Of a stretch of DNA of 64,000 bases, positions 36,502 to 45,654 are shown piece by piece. Position numbers and translations under genes: made by a program. The stretch is from Paucisalibacillus algeriensis (lineage in GTDB: Bacteria > Bacillota > Bacilli > Bacillales > Amphibacillaceae): contig NZ_CBYO010000011.1 of the NCBI RefSeq assembly GCF_000577245.1, positions 1 through 64,000 on the forward strand. The letters are read 5' to 3'. Below the pieces are notes generated by a model. The model saw only the letters and a list, made by a program, of their open reading frames with translations. It was not told the origin of the DNA and did no database searches. Position 1 is the stretch's first letter; each line of letters opens with the position of its first letter.

Positions 36502-37413
36502 ATGAATTCAAATCATATATCGCCAAAAAGTCTACCTACAAAGGAAGAAAGACATAAACTATTTGGCTCTGTTGAACCTGGTCCTAAAAATAAGCCTGTT
36601 GAGAAAGAAAAAATGGCAGACCTACAAAATTTACAGAAGGATTTTCTCTTTGAACTTGATGCTGTTGGAATTACAAATGTGAAACATCCTATCTTAATTC
36701 ATAGCAAAGCAGAGCCGAAGGTCCAAACAAGTATTGCATCTTTTACCTTTACATCTAGTATTAAGCAATCAAGTAAAGGTACAAATATGAGTCGATTTAT
36801 GGAGCAATTAGCGACTTATAGTAAGAATGGGTTTCATGTTGAATTCTCTGTTTTAAAAGAATTTACGAGAGAACTAGCGGATCGTTTAGGACAAAGCGAT
36901 GCAACAGTCGAATTTACTTTCCCCTGGTTTTATGAGCGTAAGGGACCGAGTACTGGCATAACCGGATTGAACCATGCGGATTTAACAATAAAAGTATCAT
37001 ATGACGAAACAAAAGGTTACCAAATACGTGTTGGGATGTCCGTGCTTGTCACGACACTTTGTCCATGTTCAAAAGAAATAAGTGAATATAGCGCACATAA
37101 TCAACGAGGAAATGTGACTATGGAGGTTACTCTTTCAGATAGCTTTGATGATACAGAAGACTGGAAATATGCATTATTAGAAGCAGCTGAAAGTAATGCA
37201 AGTTCTAGACTACATCCTATTCTAAAACGTCCAGATGAAAAAATGGTTACGGAAGAAGCTTATGAAAATCCACGATTCGTTGAAGATATGGCACGTTTAG
37301 TAGCAGCAGATTTATATGAATTACCGTTTGTTAAAGGCTTTTCCGTTACATGCCAGAATGAAGAGTCAATTCATATGCATGATGCAATCGCAACAATACG
37401 TTACGATATATAA
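36502..37413 (+). CDS. folE2: GTP cyclohydrolase FolE2 (type IB)
   Basis: The product (about 303 residues) belongs to the FolE2/YciA family, which makes dihydroneopterin triphosphate from GTP for folate synthesis and replaces zinc-dependent FolE1 when zinc is short. The active-site cysteine region TTLCPCSKEISEYSAHNQRG and the EFTFPWFYERKGPSTG segment are intact. ATG 36502 is the likely start, with AAAGGGA eight bases upstream; the upstream GTG 36481 would overlap that SD. No clear Zur box was seen before it. Confidence 0.93.
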   Translation: MNSNHISPKSLPTKEERHKLFGSVEPGPKNKPVEKEKMADLQNLQKDFLFELDAVGITNVKHPILIHSKAEPKVQTSIASFTFTSSIKQSSKGTNMSRFMEQLATYSKNGFHVEFSVLKEFTRELADRLGQSDATVEFTFPWFYERKGPSTGITGLNHADLTIKVSYDETKGYQIRVGMSVLVTTLCPCSKEISEYSAHNQRGNVTMEVTLSDSFDDTEDWKYALLEAAESNASSRLHPILKRPDEKMVTEEAYENPRFVEDMARLVAADLYELPFVKGFSVTCQNEESIHMHDAIATIRYDI

Positions 37414-37437
37414 TAACTTTTATAAGAAGGTCATTTC

Positions 37438-37674
37438 ATGAAATACATTTTTATCGGACTAATCAAATTTTACCGAAGTGCTATTAGTCCATTCACACCT
37501 TCTACATGCCGATTCTATCCTACTTGTTCTGAATACGGGCTCGAGGCAATCAGAAAGTTTGGAGCAATTAAAGGCGGGTATTTAACAATAAAGCGGATTA
37601 GTAAATGCCATCCATTTCATCCTGGTGGTGTAGATTACGTTCCTGATAAGAAAGAGAAAACGCGCTCAAGATAA
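37438..37674 (+). CDS. yidD: Membrane protein insertion efficiency factor
   Basis: The 78-residue protein matches the YidD family: [28 protein letters not shown] with the paired conserved cysteines, and [13 protein letters not shown] near the C-terminus. YidD helps YidC-dependent insertion of membrane proteins. The start is ATG 37438 with AGAAGG. The stop overlaps a small hairpin. Confidence 0.95.
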   Translation: MKYIFIGLIKFYRSAISPFTPSTCRFYPTCSEYGLEAIRKFGAIKGGYLTIKRISKCHPFHPGGVDYVPDKKEKTRSR

Positions 37675-37686
37675 TTTTCTTGAGCG
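37663..37686 (+). terminator. Hairpin at end of yidD
   Basis: CGCTCAAGA and TCTTGAGCG pair across a six-base loop that contains the yidD stop. The following T-run is weak, and the same stem may also serve yneQ on the other strand. Confidence 0.5.
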
Positions 37687-37691
37687 TTATA

Positions 37692-37991
37692 TTATAGGTT
37701 AAATCTTTCTATTTGATCCCACTTCCCTTCCCTTGATAATACTTCTTTTTGTTTTTCACCAAATAAATCAAAGTGAGGATGCTTCTCATCACGATGTATC
37801 CATTTTGGATCTAAATCATATCGTTGGCCCCAATCAATAAGTGAACTAATATTCTTACAGCCTACTTTTGTAACGGTTGTACATCCAGGAAAACGATCAT
37901 CTAACCAATAATGTGTTAAAAATGCTATTTCTCCATTTTCCACTTTTGTTTTCCATCTTAAAACCTCTTTTCTTTTCAATCCAAAGGCCAT
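37692..37991 (-). CDS. yneQ: YneQ-family protein
   Basis: The 99-residue protein corresponds to the small conserved YneQ group of bacilli, recognised here mainly by its position next to yneP and its size. It is soluble, with DDRFPGCTTVTKVGC and HPHFDLFGE segments. Its ATG overlaps the TAA of yneP (TAATG), so the two are translationally coupled. Function is unknown. Confidence 0.8.
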   Translation of the reverse strand: MAFGLKRKEVLRWKTKVENGEIAFLTHYWLDDRFPGCTTVTKVGCKNISSLIDWGQRYDLDPKWIHRDEKHPHFDLFGEKQKEVLSREGKWDQIERFNL

Positions 37992-38416
37992 TATTTTTCA
38001 CCTGCAATATTTTGCAAATATAATTCGTGCCATTCAGGAAACGTCCTTCGTAACGATAGCGGTCTAAAACTATCTTTTTTAACGATAACATGCTTGGTGC
38101 TTCCTGAAACCCTTACTTCCTCGTTATCATCAATAATCTTGTATCCATAAACCGTTCTTAGTCCATCATATTGTTCAATCCAAGTCTCGACAAAGACCTT
38201 TTCACCATATTTAACTGGCTTTTTAAATGAGATCTGCGCATCAACTACTGGTGAAACAACATTATTCATTTCCATCTCCACATAGCTTAATCCTAAATGC
38301 TCAATGAATTTAGTTCGTCCAATTTCAAACCAAACTAAATAATTAGCATGATACACAACACCCATTTGATCTGTTTCTTGATATCTAACCTCAATTGGAA
38401 CTTTAACACTATACAA
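37991..38416 (-). CDS. yneP: Acyl-CoA thioesterase (YneP)
   Basis: The 141-residue protein is a hot-dog-fold thioesterase of the 4-hydroxybenzoyl-CoA/YbgC type, with the active-site motif QETDQMGVVYHANYLVWFE (Asp near residue 17). It would hydrolyse acyl-CoAs in the cytoplasm. The start is TTG 38416 with TAAGGAGG. It overlaps yneQ. Confidence 0.93.
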   Translation of the reverse strand: MYSVKVPIEVRYQETDQMGVVYHANYLVWFEIGRTKFIEHLGLSYVEMEMNNVVSPVVDAQISFKKPVKYGEKVFVETWIEQYDGLRTVYGYKIIDDNEEVRVSGSTKHVIVKKDSFRPLSLRRTFPEWHELYLQNIAGEK

Positions 38417-38498
38417 CTATAATTCCTCCTTACTCTCCATTCTAAGTTTACCACAATTCTCTCTATTCCAAGACTGATTAAGCACCCTATAATCACAA

Positions 38499-38532
38499 GA
38501 AAAAACCCCAAATCGGTTAAAAATTTGGGGTT
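38499..38532 (-). terminator. Terminator of tlp
   Basis: AACCCCAAAT and ATTTGGGGTT pair around a nine-base loop, followed on the minus strand by TTTTTTC. It is a strong intrinsic terminator. Confidence 0.88.
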
Positions 38533-38539
38533 GTGATGC

Positions 38540-38767
38540 TTATTTTTGACTATTTACTTCATCTTTAATTTCTGAACGAAACCCTTCGATTGCTTCTTCA
38601 CGACGTTTATTCTTTTCAGAAATATTCTGCTTCTCTTCACCGGAAGCAAATTGCATTGTTTCATGTGCAGCTTCTATATTTTCAATGGTGTCTTGAATCA
38701 TATTTTGCAGCTTTTCTACATTATCGCTACGATCGTCAGGTTTCGGTGTATGTTGTTGATCAGTCAT
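38540..38767 (-). CDS. tlp: Small acid-soluble spore protein Tlp
   Basis: The 75-residue protein matches the Tlp family of forespore-specific small proteins: PKPDDRSDNVEKLQNMIQDT near the N-terminus and NKRREEAIEGFRSEIKDE at the end. The start is ATG 38767 with AAAAGGAGG. In B. subtilis tlp is transcribed in the forespore. Its neighbours yneP and acnA are the same as there. Confidence 0.95.
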   Translation of the reverse strand: MTDQQHTPKPDDRSDNVEKLQNMIQDTIENIEAAHETMQFASGEEKQNISEKNKRREEAIEGFRSEIKDEVNSQK

Positions 38768-38858
38768 TTGACATCCTCCTTTTTAATAGTTGTCAAACTT
38801 CATTGTTATTCTTTGATTATCTAGCGTAACTATACCAATAAATATCATTAGGATAATG

Positions 38859-38904
38859 AAAAAACCTCTTAATATTGTAACAATTTGATTACAACATTAA
38901 GAGG
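38859..38904 (-). terminator. Terminator of fbpB-like gene
   Basis: CCTCTTAAT-TTGTAA and its complement (38865-38880 with 38889-38904) make a 16-pair stem with one mismatch, with TTTTTTC following on the minus strand. Confidence 0.88.
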
Positions 38905-38932
38905 TAACATTCATGAACATCCAATAAAACTG

Positions 38933-39079
38933 TCATGCTTCTTTACGTTTCGTTAATAATTCTTTCGCTCTTTTTTCTAGATTATCTTCAATTCGGTCCA
39001 AGAATGCCCTGTCTTCTAATATTTGCTGACGATTAGCTTGAACCAGCTCTTCAAATGAAAGTCTTTTCTTTAAAGAAAT
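38933..39079 (-). CDS. FbpB-family small basic protein, probable ATT start
   Basis: The frame encodes 48 residues with the family pattern KKRLSFEELVQANRQQILED and LDRIEDNLEKRAKE; FbpB-type peptides are small, basic, Fur-regulated proteins that assist the FsrA small RNA in iron-sparing. The SD AAAAGGGGTG lies 6-8 bases before an ATT codon at 39079, giving Met-Ser-Leu-Lys-Lys, whereas GTG 39088 would sit on the SD itself; TTA follows. So ATT is the best fit, an unusual start. SD and start lie inside a long inverted repeat (39073-39118). No clear Fur box was seen. It lies between the thiol-disulfide protein gene and tlp. Confidence 0.75.
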   Translation of the reverse strand: MSLKKRLSFEELVQANRQQILEDRAFLDRIEDNLEKRAKELLTKRKEA

Positions 39080-39118
39080 GGTAATCACCCCTTTTAATAA
39101 GAAGTATTACCATTTCTT
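39073..39118 (-). promoter_or_regulatory. Inverted repeat enclosing SD and start of fbpB-like gene
   Basis: AAGAAATGGTAAT and ATTACCATTTCTT form perfect 13-bp arms around a 20-base loop on the minus strand. The SD AAAAGGGG lies in the loop, while the 3' arm contains the putative ATT start. Formation of this hairpin would occlude the start and limit translation. Confidence 0.7.
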
Positions 39119-39155
39119 CTTCTTTTTATAATAATTTTTGCAAAATTATAACCGC

Positions 39156-39752
39156 TTAATTTAAAGAGTTGATTGTATTAATCATAAATTCATAAGTCAT
39201 TGGTCCAACATATCGAGTTTGAATTTTACCCTCTGTATCTATAAAGTAAGATGTTGGAATAGATACTACTCTATACATTTGATCCGTAACACTCATGTCT
39301 GCATCTAATGCAACTGGAAATGTATAACCATTTTCATCGATGTATTCTCGAACAACCTGTTCATTTCTTTCAGAATCAGTTGCATTAATTGCAATAATTT
39401 TAATTTCATCTCCATGTTCTGCGTATAATTGTTCAAGTTCAGGCATTTCCTTTTTACATGGTCCACACCAGGAAGCCCAGAAATTAATTAGCACTTTTTG
39501 GCCACTTAATTCGGATAGCTTTACCATTTCACCATCCAATAGTGGTAATTCAAAATCCGGAGCTTGATCACCTTCTTGGATTCCTACAGAACCCGGAGAA
39601 ACAATTTGAACCCCTTCAACAGAAGTATCTCCCGTTACATCCACCATATTTGGCCCTGATGCTTCTTCTTTTTTATTCGTTTCAATTATATTTATTACTA
39701 AAAAAACACCTAGAACTACTAAAACTGCTATCCCTATTATCTTTTTAAACAT
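39156..39752 (-). CDS. yneN: Thiol-disulfide oxidoreductase, ResA/TlpA type (YneN)
   Basis: The product (about 198 residues) has an N-terminal membrane anchor, a short linker, and a thioredoxin-like domain with the redox motif WASWCGPC (CxxC), followed by the cis-proline loop VSIPTSYFID. It matches extracytoplasmic ResA/YneN-like reductases, which act on cytochrome c apoproteins or other exported cysteines. ATG 39752 has a GGGAG SD eight bases upstream and is preferred to the longer frame to 39767. CcdA, about 6 kb away, could supply its electrons. Confidence 0.92.
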   Translation of the reverse strand: MFKKIIGIAVLVVLGVFLVINIIETNKKEEASGPNMVDVTGDTSVEGVQIVSPGSVGIQEGDQAPDFELPLLDGEMVKLSELSGQKVLINFWASWCGPCKKEMPELEQLYAEHGDEIKIIAINATDSERNEQVVREYIDENGYTFPVALDADMSVTDQMYRVVSIPTSYFIDTEGKIQTRYVGPMTYEFMINTINSLN

Positions 39753-39892
39753 TTTATGTGCTCCCAACCAATATGTTTTTATCGCTTATATTAATAGTAT
39801 ACATTCTAGGTTACATTAATAAAGAATTAAACACAAAAGTCAAAGAGATTTCACATATTCAATTTGTACATAATGAACCATATATAATAAAA

Positions 39893-39919
39893 AACAGGCT
39901 CCTTCTATAGGAGCCCGTT
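39893..39919 (-). terminator. Terminator of acnA
   Basis: AACGGGCTCC and GGAGCCTGTT pair around a seven-base loop with one mismatch; the minus strand continues with TTTTTTATTA. Confidence 0.8.
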
Positions 39920-39925
39920 AAAAAA

Positions 39926-42637
39926 TTAGTTAGCTAATCTATTACGTAATACCATTTGTAAAATACCACCATGACGGTAATAATCAATTTCAACCTCACT
40001 ATCAAAGCGAACTACGACTTTAAATTCAGTTGTTTTGCCATTTTCGTCAGTAGCAGTAACTTTTACAAGATCATGTGGTTTAACATCTTCACCAATTTCT
40101 AGGTTGAATGCTTCTTTTCCAGTCAGGCCTAAAGTCTCGGCGCTTTGCCCTTTTTCAAATTCTAATGGTAAAACACCCATCATAACTAAGTTGGAGCGGT
40201 GAATACGTTCGAAGCTTTCAGCGATAACCATCTTTATTCCAAGAAGGTTAGTACCTTTTGCTGCCCAGTCACGAGAAGATCCCATACCATAGTCTTTACC
40301 AGCAAGAATTGCTAAACCAGTTCCATCTTGTTGATACTTCATTGCTGCATCATAAATTGGCATAACTTCACCAGTTGGCCAGTAAGTTGTGTAACCACCC
40401 TCTGTACCAGGAGCAATTTGGTTACGGATACGTATATTTGCGAAAGTACCACGCATCATTACTTCATGGTTACCACGACGAGAACCGTAAGAGTTGAAGT
40501 TTCTTGGTGAAACTCCTTTTTCTTGTAGATAAAGTCCTGCTGGCATATCCTTCGCGATAGCACCTGCTGGTGAGATATGGTCAGTTGTCACGGAATCACC
40601 AAACTTACCAATTACGCGCAAGTTATTAAGTGCTTCCACTTTTCCAGGTTCTTTTGATAAACCTTCGAAATAAGGTGGGTTTTGAATATAAGTTGATTCT
40701 TCATCCCATTCAAAAATAGGCTCATCAGTTGTTTGAATTTCATTCCATTTATCGTTAGAGCTAAATACATTTTCATATTCTTTACGGAAAATTTCTGGGT
40801 TTACTACACGATTTACTTCATGCTTAATTTCTTCCATTGATGGCCAAATATCATTTAAGTAAATAGGTTCGCCATCTGCATCTGTACCGATTGCATCCTT
40901 AGCTAAGTCAACATCCACAGTTCCAGCAAGTGCATAAGCAACAACTAATGGAGGTGATGCAAGATAGTTTGCTTTTACAAATGGATGGATACGACCTTCA
41001 AAGTTACGATTACCAGATAGAACAGATGAAACCGTTAAGTCATTCTTAGCAATAGCTTCTTCGATTTCAGGAAGAAGTGGTCCTGAGTTACCGATACATG
41101 TTGTACAACCATAACCAACTAAGCTAAATCCTAATTTATCAAGATATGGCATTAAACCAGCATCTTCTAGGTAACGTGTAACAACTTTAGAACCAGGAGC
41201 TAATGAAGTTTTCACATAAGCCGGTACTTCTAATCCCTTTTCTACCGCTTTCTTAGCTAGCAGTCCTGCGCCTAACATTACATATGGGTTGGAAGTATTC
41301 GTACAAGATGTAATGGCTGCAATAGCAAGAGAACCTGTTTTCATAACAGTTTCTTTACCATTAGAAAGTTTAACTGTTACTTCTTTGTCAAACTCTGATT
41401 TATCTAGACCAAATCCTTGGTTTCCTTGAGGAGCAGTAATAGCCTTCTTGAATTCCTTTTGCATGTTAGATAGTGGAATCAAGTCCTGTGGACGTTTAGG
41501 ACCAGAAAGGTTTGGTTCTAATTCTGATAAATTAATTTCAATAACGTTCGTATATTCAGGATCTTTCATATCAGCTGAATACCAAAGGTCATTTTCTTTA
41601 CAATATTTTTCAACTAATTGAATATGCTCTTCACTACGTCCAGTTAGGCGTAAATAGTTGAGTGCTTCTTCGTCAACAGGGAAGAAACCACAAGTTGCAC
41701 CATATTCTGGAGCCATGTTTGAAATTGTAGCACGATCAGCAAGTGGCATGTCAGCAAGGCCTGGACCATAGTACTCAACAAATTTTCCTACTACATTTTG
41801 TGCGCGTAGTACTTGTGTAACTTTCAGAGCTAAGTCAGTTGCGGTAGTTCCTTGAGGGAAGCTACCAGTGAATTTAACACCAATTACTTCTGGTTGTGGG
41901 AAGTATGATGGTTGACCAAGCATTCCAGCTTCTGCTTCAATACCTCCAACTCCCCAACCTAGTACTCCTAGACCGTTGATCATTGTGGTATGGGAATCAG
42001 TACCAACTAATGTATCAGGAAATGCATCAAATTCACCATTCTCATTTTCAAGTTCATGAACAACACTGGCAATATACTCAAGGTTTACTTGGTGTACAAT
42101 TCCAGTTGCTGGAGGAACAGCACGATAGTTTTTAAATGCTTTTTGAGCCCAGTGTAAGAATTCATAACGCTCTCCATTACGCTGAAATTCCAAATCCATA
42201 TTAGCTTGTAGAGCACTTGCTGTACCATATTGATCTACTTGTACAGAGTGGTCAATAACTAAATCAACTGGAACTTCTGGGTTAATTACCTCTGCATTAC
42301 CACCTAAATCAACCATTGCTTTACGTAGAGAAGCAAGATCAACTACAGCTGGTACACCAGTGAAGTCCTGTAAGATAACTCTAGATGGTTTGAAAGGTAC
42401 ATCTACCCCAACGCCCTCTTTTGTACCCCATTTTGTTAATGCTTTTACATGATCATCATTAATTACACGGCCATCATATTGACGAACTAAAGATTCTAGT
42501 AAAACACGAATAGAAAATGGTAGTCTGTCAATTTTACCTAGGCCAGCTTCTTCTAAAGCTTTTAATTCATAATAGTTATAGGTTTTACCATTAAGGTCGA
42601 ACTTCTTCTTTGCATCGAAGATAGAATTCTCTCCCAC
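39926..42637 (-). CDS. acnA: Aconitate hydratase AcnA
   Basis: The product (about 903 residues) is the monomeric aconitase of the TCA cycle (citrate to isocitrate) and, in bacilli, also an iron-responsive RNA-binding protein. The 4Fe-4S cysteine motifs [11 protein letters not shown] and [11 protein letters not shown] are intact, as are SHTTMING and the swivel-domain [15 protein letters not shown] region. GTG 42637, nine bases after AGAAAGGGG, is the likely start; the longer frame to 42667 would begin before that SD. A 34-bp near-palindrome lies upstream at 42762-42795. Confidence 0.96.
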   Translation of the reverse strand: MGENSIFDAKKKFDLNGKTYNYYELKALEEAGLGKIDRLPFSIRVLLESLVRQYDGRVINDDHVKALTKWGTKEGVGVDVPFKPSRVILQDFTGVPAVVDLASLRKAMVDLGGNAEVINPEVPVDLVIDHSVQVDQYGTASALQANMDLEFQRNGERYEFLHWAQKAFKNYRAVPPATGIVHQVNLEYIASVVHELENENGEFDAFPDTLVGTDSHTTMINGLGVLGWGVGGIEAEAGMLGQPSYFPQPEVIGVKFTGSFPQGTTATDLALKVTQVLRAQNVVGKFVEYYGPGLADMPLADRATISNMAPEYGATCGFFPVDEEALNYLRLTGRSEEHIQLVEKYCKENDLWYSADMKDPEYTNVIEINLSELEPNLSGPKRPQDLIPLSNMQKEFKKAITAPQGNQGFGLDKSEFDKEVTVKLSNGKETVMKTGSLAIAAITSCTNTSNPYVMLGAGLLAKKAVEKGLEVPAYVKTSLAPGSKVVTRYLEDAGLMPYLDKLGFSLVGYGCTTCIGNSGPLLPEIEEAIAKNDLTVSSVLSGNRNFEGRIHPFVKANYLASPPLVVAYALAGTVDVDLAKDAIGTDADGEPIYLNDIWPSMEEIKHEVNRVVNPEIFRKEYENVFSSNDKWNEIQTTDEPIFEWDEESTYIQNPPYFEGLSKEPGKVEALNNLRVIGKFGDSVTTDHISPAGAIAKDMPAGLYLQEKGVSPRNFNSYGSRRGNHEVMMRGTFANIRIRNQIAPGTEGGYTTYWPTGEVMPIYDAAMKYQQDGTGLAILAGKDYGMGSSRDWAAKGTNLLGIKMVIAESFERIHRSNLVMMGVLPLEFEKGQSAETLGLTGKEAFNLEIGEDVKPHDLVKVTATDENGKTTEFKVVVRFDSEVEIDYYRHGGILQMVLRNRLAN

Positions 42638-42761
42638 TCGCAAAAACCCCTTTCTGCTGTTTTTCAAGAATTGGAATGTTTGCTATGAAACTTAGGTCAT
42701 TCATTAATCTAATAAGCATATCCAAATTCTAATAGTTTTCTACATATTCATATTAAATGAA

Positions 42762-42795
42762 AATCGAGTATAAAACAATTGTTTCATACTCGATT
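42762..42795. promoter_or_regulatory. Long near-perfect palindrome upstream of acnA
   Basis: AATCGAGTAT and ATACTCGATT are the outer arms, with a further palindromic AAACAATTGTTT between them, so the whole 34 bp is symmetric apart from one mismatch on each side. It may be the terminator of the kinase gene just upstream (42887) or a regulator site of acnA. Confidence 0.5.
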
Positions 42796-42886
42796 GACTA
42801 TACGAAAAACTTATTCAAGGTGATAAGCGTTTCTTATATGGTTGTATTTATTGTTTTCACAGTTAATTATAATGAAGTATATGGAA

Positions 42887-44014
42887 TTAGTTCGGTTTTG
42901 GAAAAATAATCCGGAATGTACTACCTTTTTCTTTATTCTGTAGTATCTCAAGCTTTGCATTATGTCTTTCTAATAATTGTTTTGTAATCATTAATCCTAA
43001 ACCAGTTCCTTGTTGTTTGGTCGTAAAGAATGGTTCACCTAATTTATGTATGACTTCCTCATCAATTCCTGGACCTTCATCTACTATGTCTATTCTAACT
43101 TCAATTTCTGAATCCACTATCTTTACAATTATCTTCCCGGCTTCCTCCATTGCTTCAATGGCATTTTTAATAATGTTGATTAATACTTGTTTAACCTGGG
43201 ATCTATCACAAAAAACAAATTGATCTTCCCCAATCGTCTCTAATAATATGTTTTTTAATTTGGCTTGAGGTTTTAAAAGCTCTGACACATCTCGTATCAT
43301 TTCTAAGATAGATTCTTGTTTTTTATTATCTGTAAGCGGTTTAGAAATAAACAGTAATTCCGATGTTATGGTTTCCATCTTTTCGATTTCATCAATCATT
43401 ATTTTATAATATACATCTTTACGGTTAACCCCTGCTTGTAGCAATTGAAGAAAACCTTTTATTGATGTGAGGGGATTTCTTATTTCATGTGCAATACCGG
43501 CTGCAAGTTGACCAGCAATGGACATTTTTTCTGAACGAATCATCATCTCTTCTGTTTCTTTCTTTTCTGTAATGTCCCGAACACTAGCTACATAATATGT
43601 ATTTACATTCGAAGAATCCTTTAATCTTGCAAGTTTACATTCACACCATATGTATTTCTGTTCAAGACTTAGAATATTCACATTAAATGTTTGATTTGTA
43701 AATGATTCTTTATTGAACTCTTTTCTTAAATACTTAATATCTTCGGGAAGAACTAAATCAAGGTAAGATTTTCCTACTAGTTCGTCCGCTTTAAAGCCGA
43801 GCACCCGCTCAACTGCCGGTGAGAAATATTGACCGTATCCTTTTTCATCCCATACTGAGAAAAAGTCACTACTATTCTCTCCAATCCAACTAACTATTGC
43901 ATCGGGTAAATTTACTAGACTAGAGTTATTAGATATCGCAAAAACTTTTTCAAAAGGGCTGATTGTAACTGACGAAACAGGATCTAAATTATTTTTATTT
44001 GGTTCTTTCCCCAT
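42887..44014 (-). CDS. PAS-domain sensor histidine kinase (sporulation-kinase type)
   Basis: The 375-residue protein has a PAS domain (about residues 45-150), a HisKA helix with GIAHEIRNPLTSIKGFLQLL (His about 172) and a HATPase with NIIKNAIEAM, DEGPGID and GTGLGL boxes. No membrane segment is visible, so it is a cytoplasmic sensor like KinA/KinE, which feed the Spo0F-Spo0B-Spo0A phosphorelay; this role is inferred. The start is ATG 44014 with AAAGGGGC. No response regulator is adjacent, in line with an orphan sporulation kinase. Confidence 0.92.
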   Translation of the reverse strand: MGKEPNKNNLDPVSSVTISPFEKVFAISNNSSLVNLPDAIVSWIGENSSDFFSVWDEKGYGQYFSPAVERVLGFKADELVGKSYLDLVLPEDIKYLRKEFNKESFTNQTFNVNILSLEQKYIWCECKLARLKDSSNVNTYYVASVRDITEKKETEEMMIRSEKMSIAGQLAAGIAHEIRNPLTSIKGFLQLLQAGVNRKDVYYKIMIDEIEKMETITSELLFISKPLTDNKKQESILEMIRDVSELLKPQAKLKNILLETIGEDQFVFCDRSQVKQVLINIIKNAIEAMEEAGKIIVKIVDSEIEVRIDIVDEGPGIDEEVIHKLGEPFFTTKQQGTGLGLMITKQLLERHNAKLEILQNKEKGSTFRIIFPKPN

Positions 44015-44267
44015 TGAATCCGCCCCTTTATTACAAATTCATCCTTTTTCATAGCTTAATAATACTATATGTTGAATGATATACAAATATGAAAGTTGTT
44101 TAAAATCAAAACTATAATTATAATAATAGTAGCATAGATAATAGTTAAAAGTAATGGCTTATCAGAATTATTTATCTCTTTAGTAGTAAAATTACAGCAT
44201 TGTTACATATAATTCAACAAAAATGTTGATATCTAGTAAATAAATAGGCTGAAAAAAGGTGGATATT

Positions 44268-44732
44268 ATGTCATATGTTATAGTGTTTTGGGGATTTTTT
44301 ATGATAATATTTATGGCAATCGGTGGTTACTTCATGTTTCGTAAATTTCTAAAACAGATACCAAAAGCAGATGGAAAATCCATGATGGATTGGGAAGTTC
44401 ATTATCTTGAAAAGTCGAAACATATGTGGGATGAAAATGAAAAAGTATTACTTGAGGAGTTAGTCTCCCCTGTGCCAGAGTTATTTCGTGATGTTGCAAG
44501 GCAAAAAATAGCTAGTAAAATTGGACAAGTCGCTCTTGAAAAAGGAAAGTCAAAAATTAATCAAGAGATTGTTATTGAAGGCTATATCTTAGCAACACCA
44601 AAACGTGACCATAAATTTCTAAGGAAAAAATTAAAAGAAAAGCGAATTGATGTCACGCTATACGAACCATTATTTAAACTTTCTAAAGATGATTATCGAA
44701 CTAATTGGCAAGCACAATACAAGAAGAATTAG
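44268..44732 (+). CDS. yneK: DUF2621 membrane protein (YneK)
   Basis: The product (about 154 residues) has one N-terminal membrane segment (about 3-25) and a basic cytoplasmic domain with conserved WDENEKVLLEELVSPVPELFRDVARQKI, as in the DUF2621/YneK family of bacilli. ATG 44268 follows AAAAAAGGTGG. Function is not known. It is divergent from the kinase gene and convergent with ccdC, both as in B. subtilis. Confidence 0.9.
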   Translation: MSYVIVFWGFFMIIFMAIGGYFMFRKFLKQIPKADGKSMMDWEVHYLEKSKHMWDENEKVLLEELVSPVPELFRDVARQKIASKIGQVALEKGKSKINQEIVIEGYILATPKRDHKFLRKKLKEKRIDVTLYEPLFKLSKDDYRTNWQAQYKKN

Positions 44733-44744
44733 TTAAAGGTGCCT

Positions 44745-45224
44745 TCACGTTGATGAAGGCACCTTTATCTGTTTCTCTAATTGCTTATATTTATATAACA
44801 TTGCTATTCTCCAACTAACAAGCATTCCAAAGGCTAATAAAAAGAACATCCCACTTGTTTCACCCAATGTAATTGTACTTCCTATAATTAGTTTTAGAAT
44901 CAGTCTTATAATTAAAAGACCAACTAAAATAAACGCAAATGCTTTAGAAGGAATAAGATAGATTTGATCTCTTCGAATCTCAAATTTTGAGGTCTTAATT
45001 AAAAGGACTGAAAACAAAACCCCAATTATTAACGCCTCTAAAACTTGCATCCACTGTACACGAAATTCTGGGAAAACAAACATAAATGCACCAGTACTCA
45101 TGAATAACGGTGGTAAAATAATACGCTTTACAGACGCTGGTCTTCTGGAAGCTCTAAGTCGCACAACAATCATCAATGATGCCATAAAAAAGGCTACAAT
45201 AGTACTTGCTATAATCCAAAACAT
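44745..45224 (-). CDS. ccdC: CcdC family membrane protein
   Basis: The 159-residue multi-spanning protein matches the CcdC (YneJ) family, with five hydrophobic segments. The gene is linked with the cytochrome c biogenesis gene ccdA in bacilli, but CcdC is not required for that process in B. subtilis. It lies 25 bases after ccdB. Function is unclear. Confidence 0.9.
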   Translation of the reverse strand: MFWIIASTIVAFFMASLMIVVRLRASRRPASVKRIILPPLFMSTGAFMFVFPEFRVQWMQVLEALIIGVLFSVLLIKTSKFEIRRDQIYLIPSKAFAFILVGLLIIRLILKLIIGSTITLGETSGMFFLLAFGMLVSWRIAMLYKYKQLEKQIKVPSST

Positions 45225-45249
45225 AGTAACACTCTTTTCAGTCTAATGA

Positions 45250-45621
45250 TTAGCTAGTAATATATGACAATACACGTTCTACTGTTTCTAGTACACGATG
45301 CTCGTCAAATGGTTTCACAATAAAGTCTTTAGCGCCAAGTTCAATAGCATCGACAACTACCTTTTGATGCCCCATCGCCGAACATACAACTATTTGAGCG
45401 TTAACATCAATTTCCTTTATTTTTTTTATTGCATCAATACCATTCATAACAGGCATTGTAATATCCATAATTACTAAATCAGGTTTAGTTTTTTCATAAA
45501 GTGAAACTGCCACTTCACCATTTTCTGCCTCTCCAACAATCTCATGATTATCTTTAGATAAGATTGCATGGAGTGTCGTGCGCATAAATTTTGCATCATC
45601 AACGATTAGAATTCTAGACAT
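45250..45621 (-). CDS. ccdB: CheY-like response regulator CcdB (YneI)
   Basis: The 123-residue protein is a lone receiver domain: acidic pair DD at 8-9, phosphoacceptor Asp about 53 in IMDITMP, Ser/Thr in CSAMG, and the conserved Lys in FIVKPFDE. No output domain is present. In B. subtilis it corresponds to YneI. Its kinase partner is unknown. It is followed by ccdC and preceded by the mrpB-like gene. Confidence 0.93.
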   Translation of the reverse strand: MSRILIVDDAKFMRTTLHAILSKDNHEIVGEAENGEVAVSLYEKTKPDLVIMDITMPVMNGIDAIKKIKEIDVNAQIVVCSAMGHQKVVVDAIELGAKDFIVKPFDEHRVLETVERVLSYITS

Positions 45622-45654
45622 TTAACAGATCCCCCACTATTTAATAATCCAAAT

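Noticed and set aside
39119-39155. Fur box upstream of the fbpB-like gene
   Set aside because: AT-rich sequence is present, but no recognisable 19-bp GATAAT-type inverted repeat.
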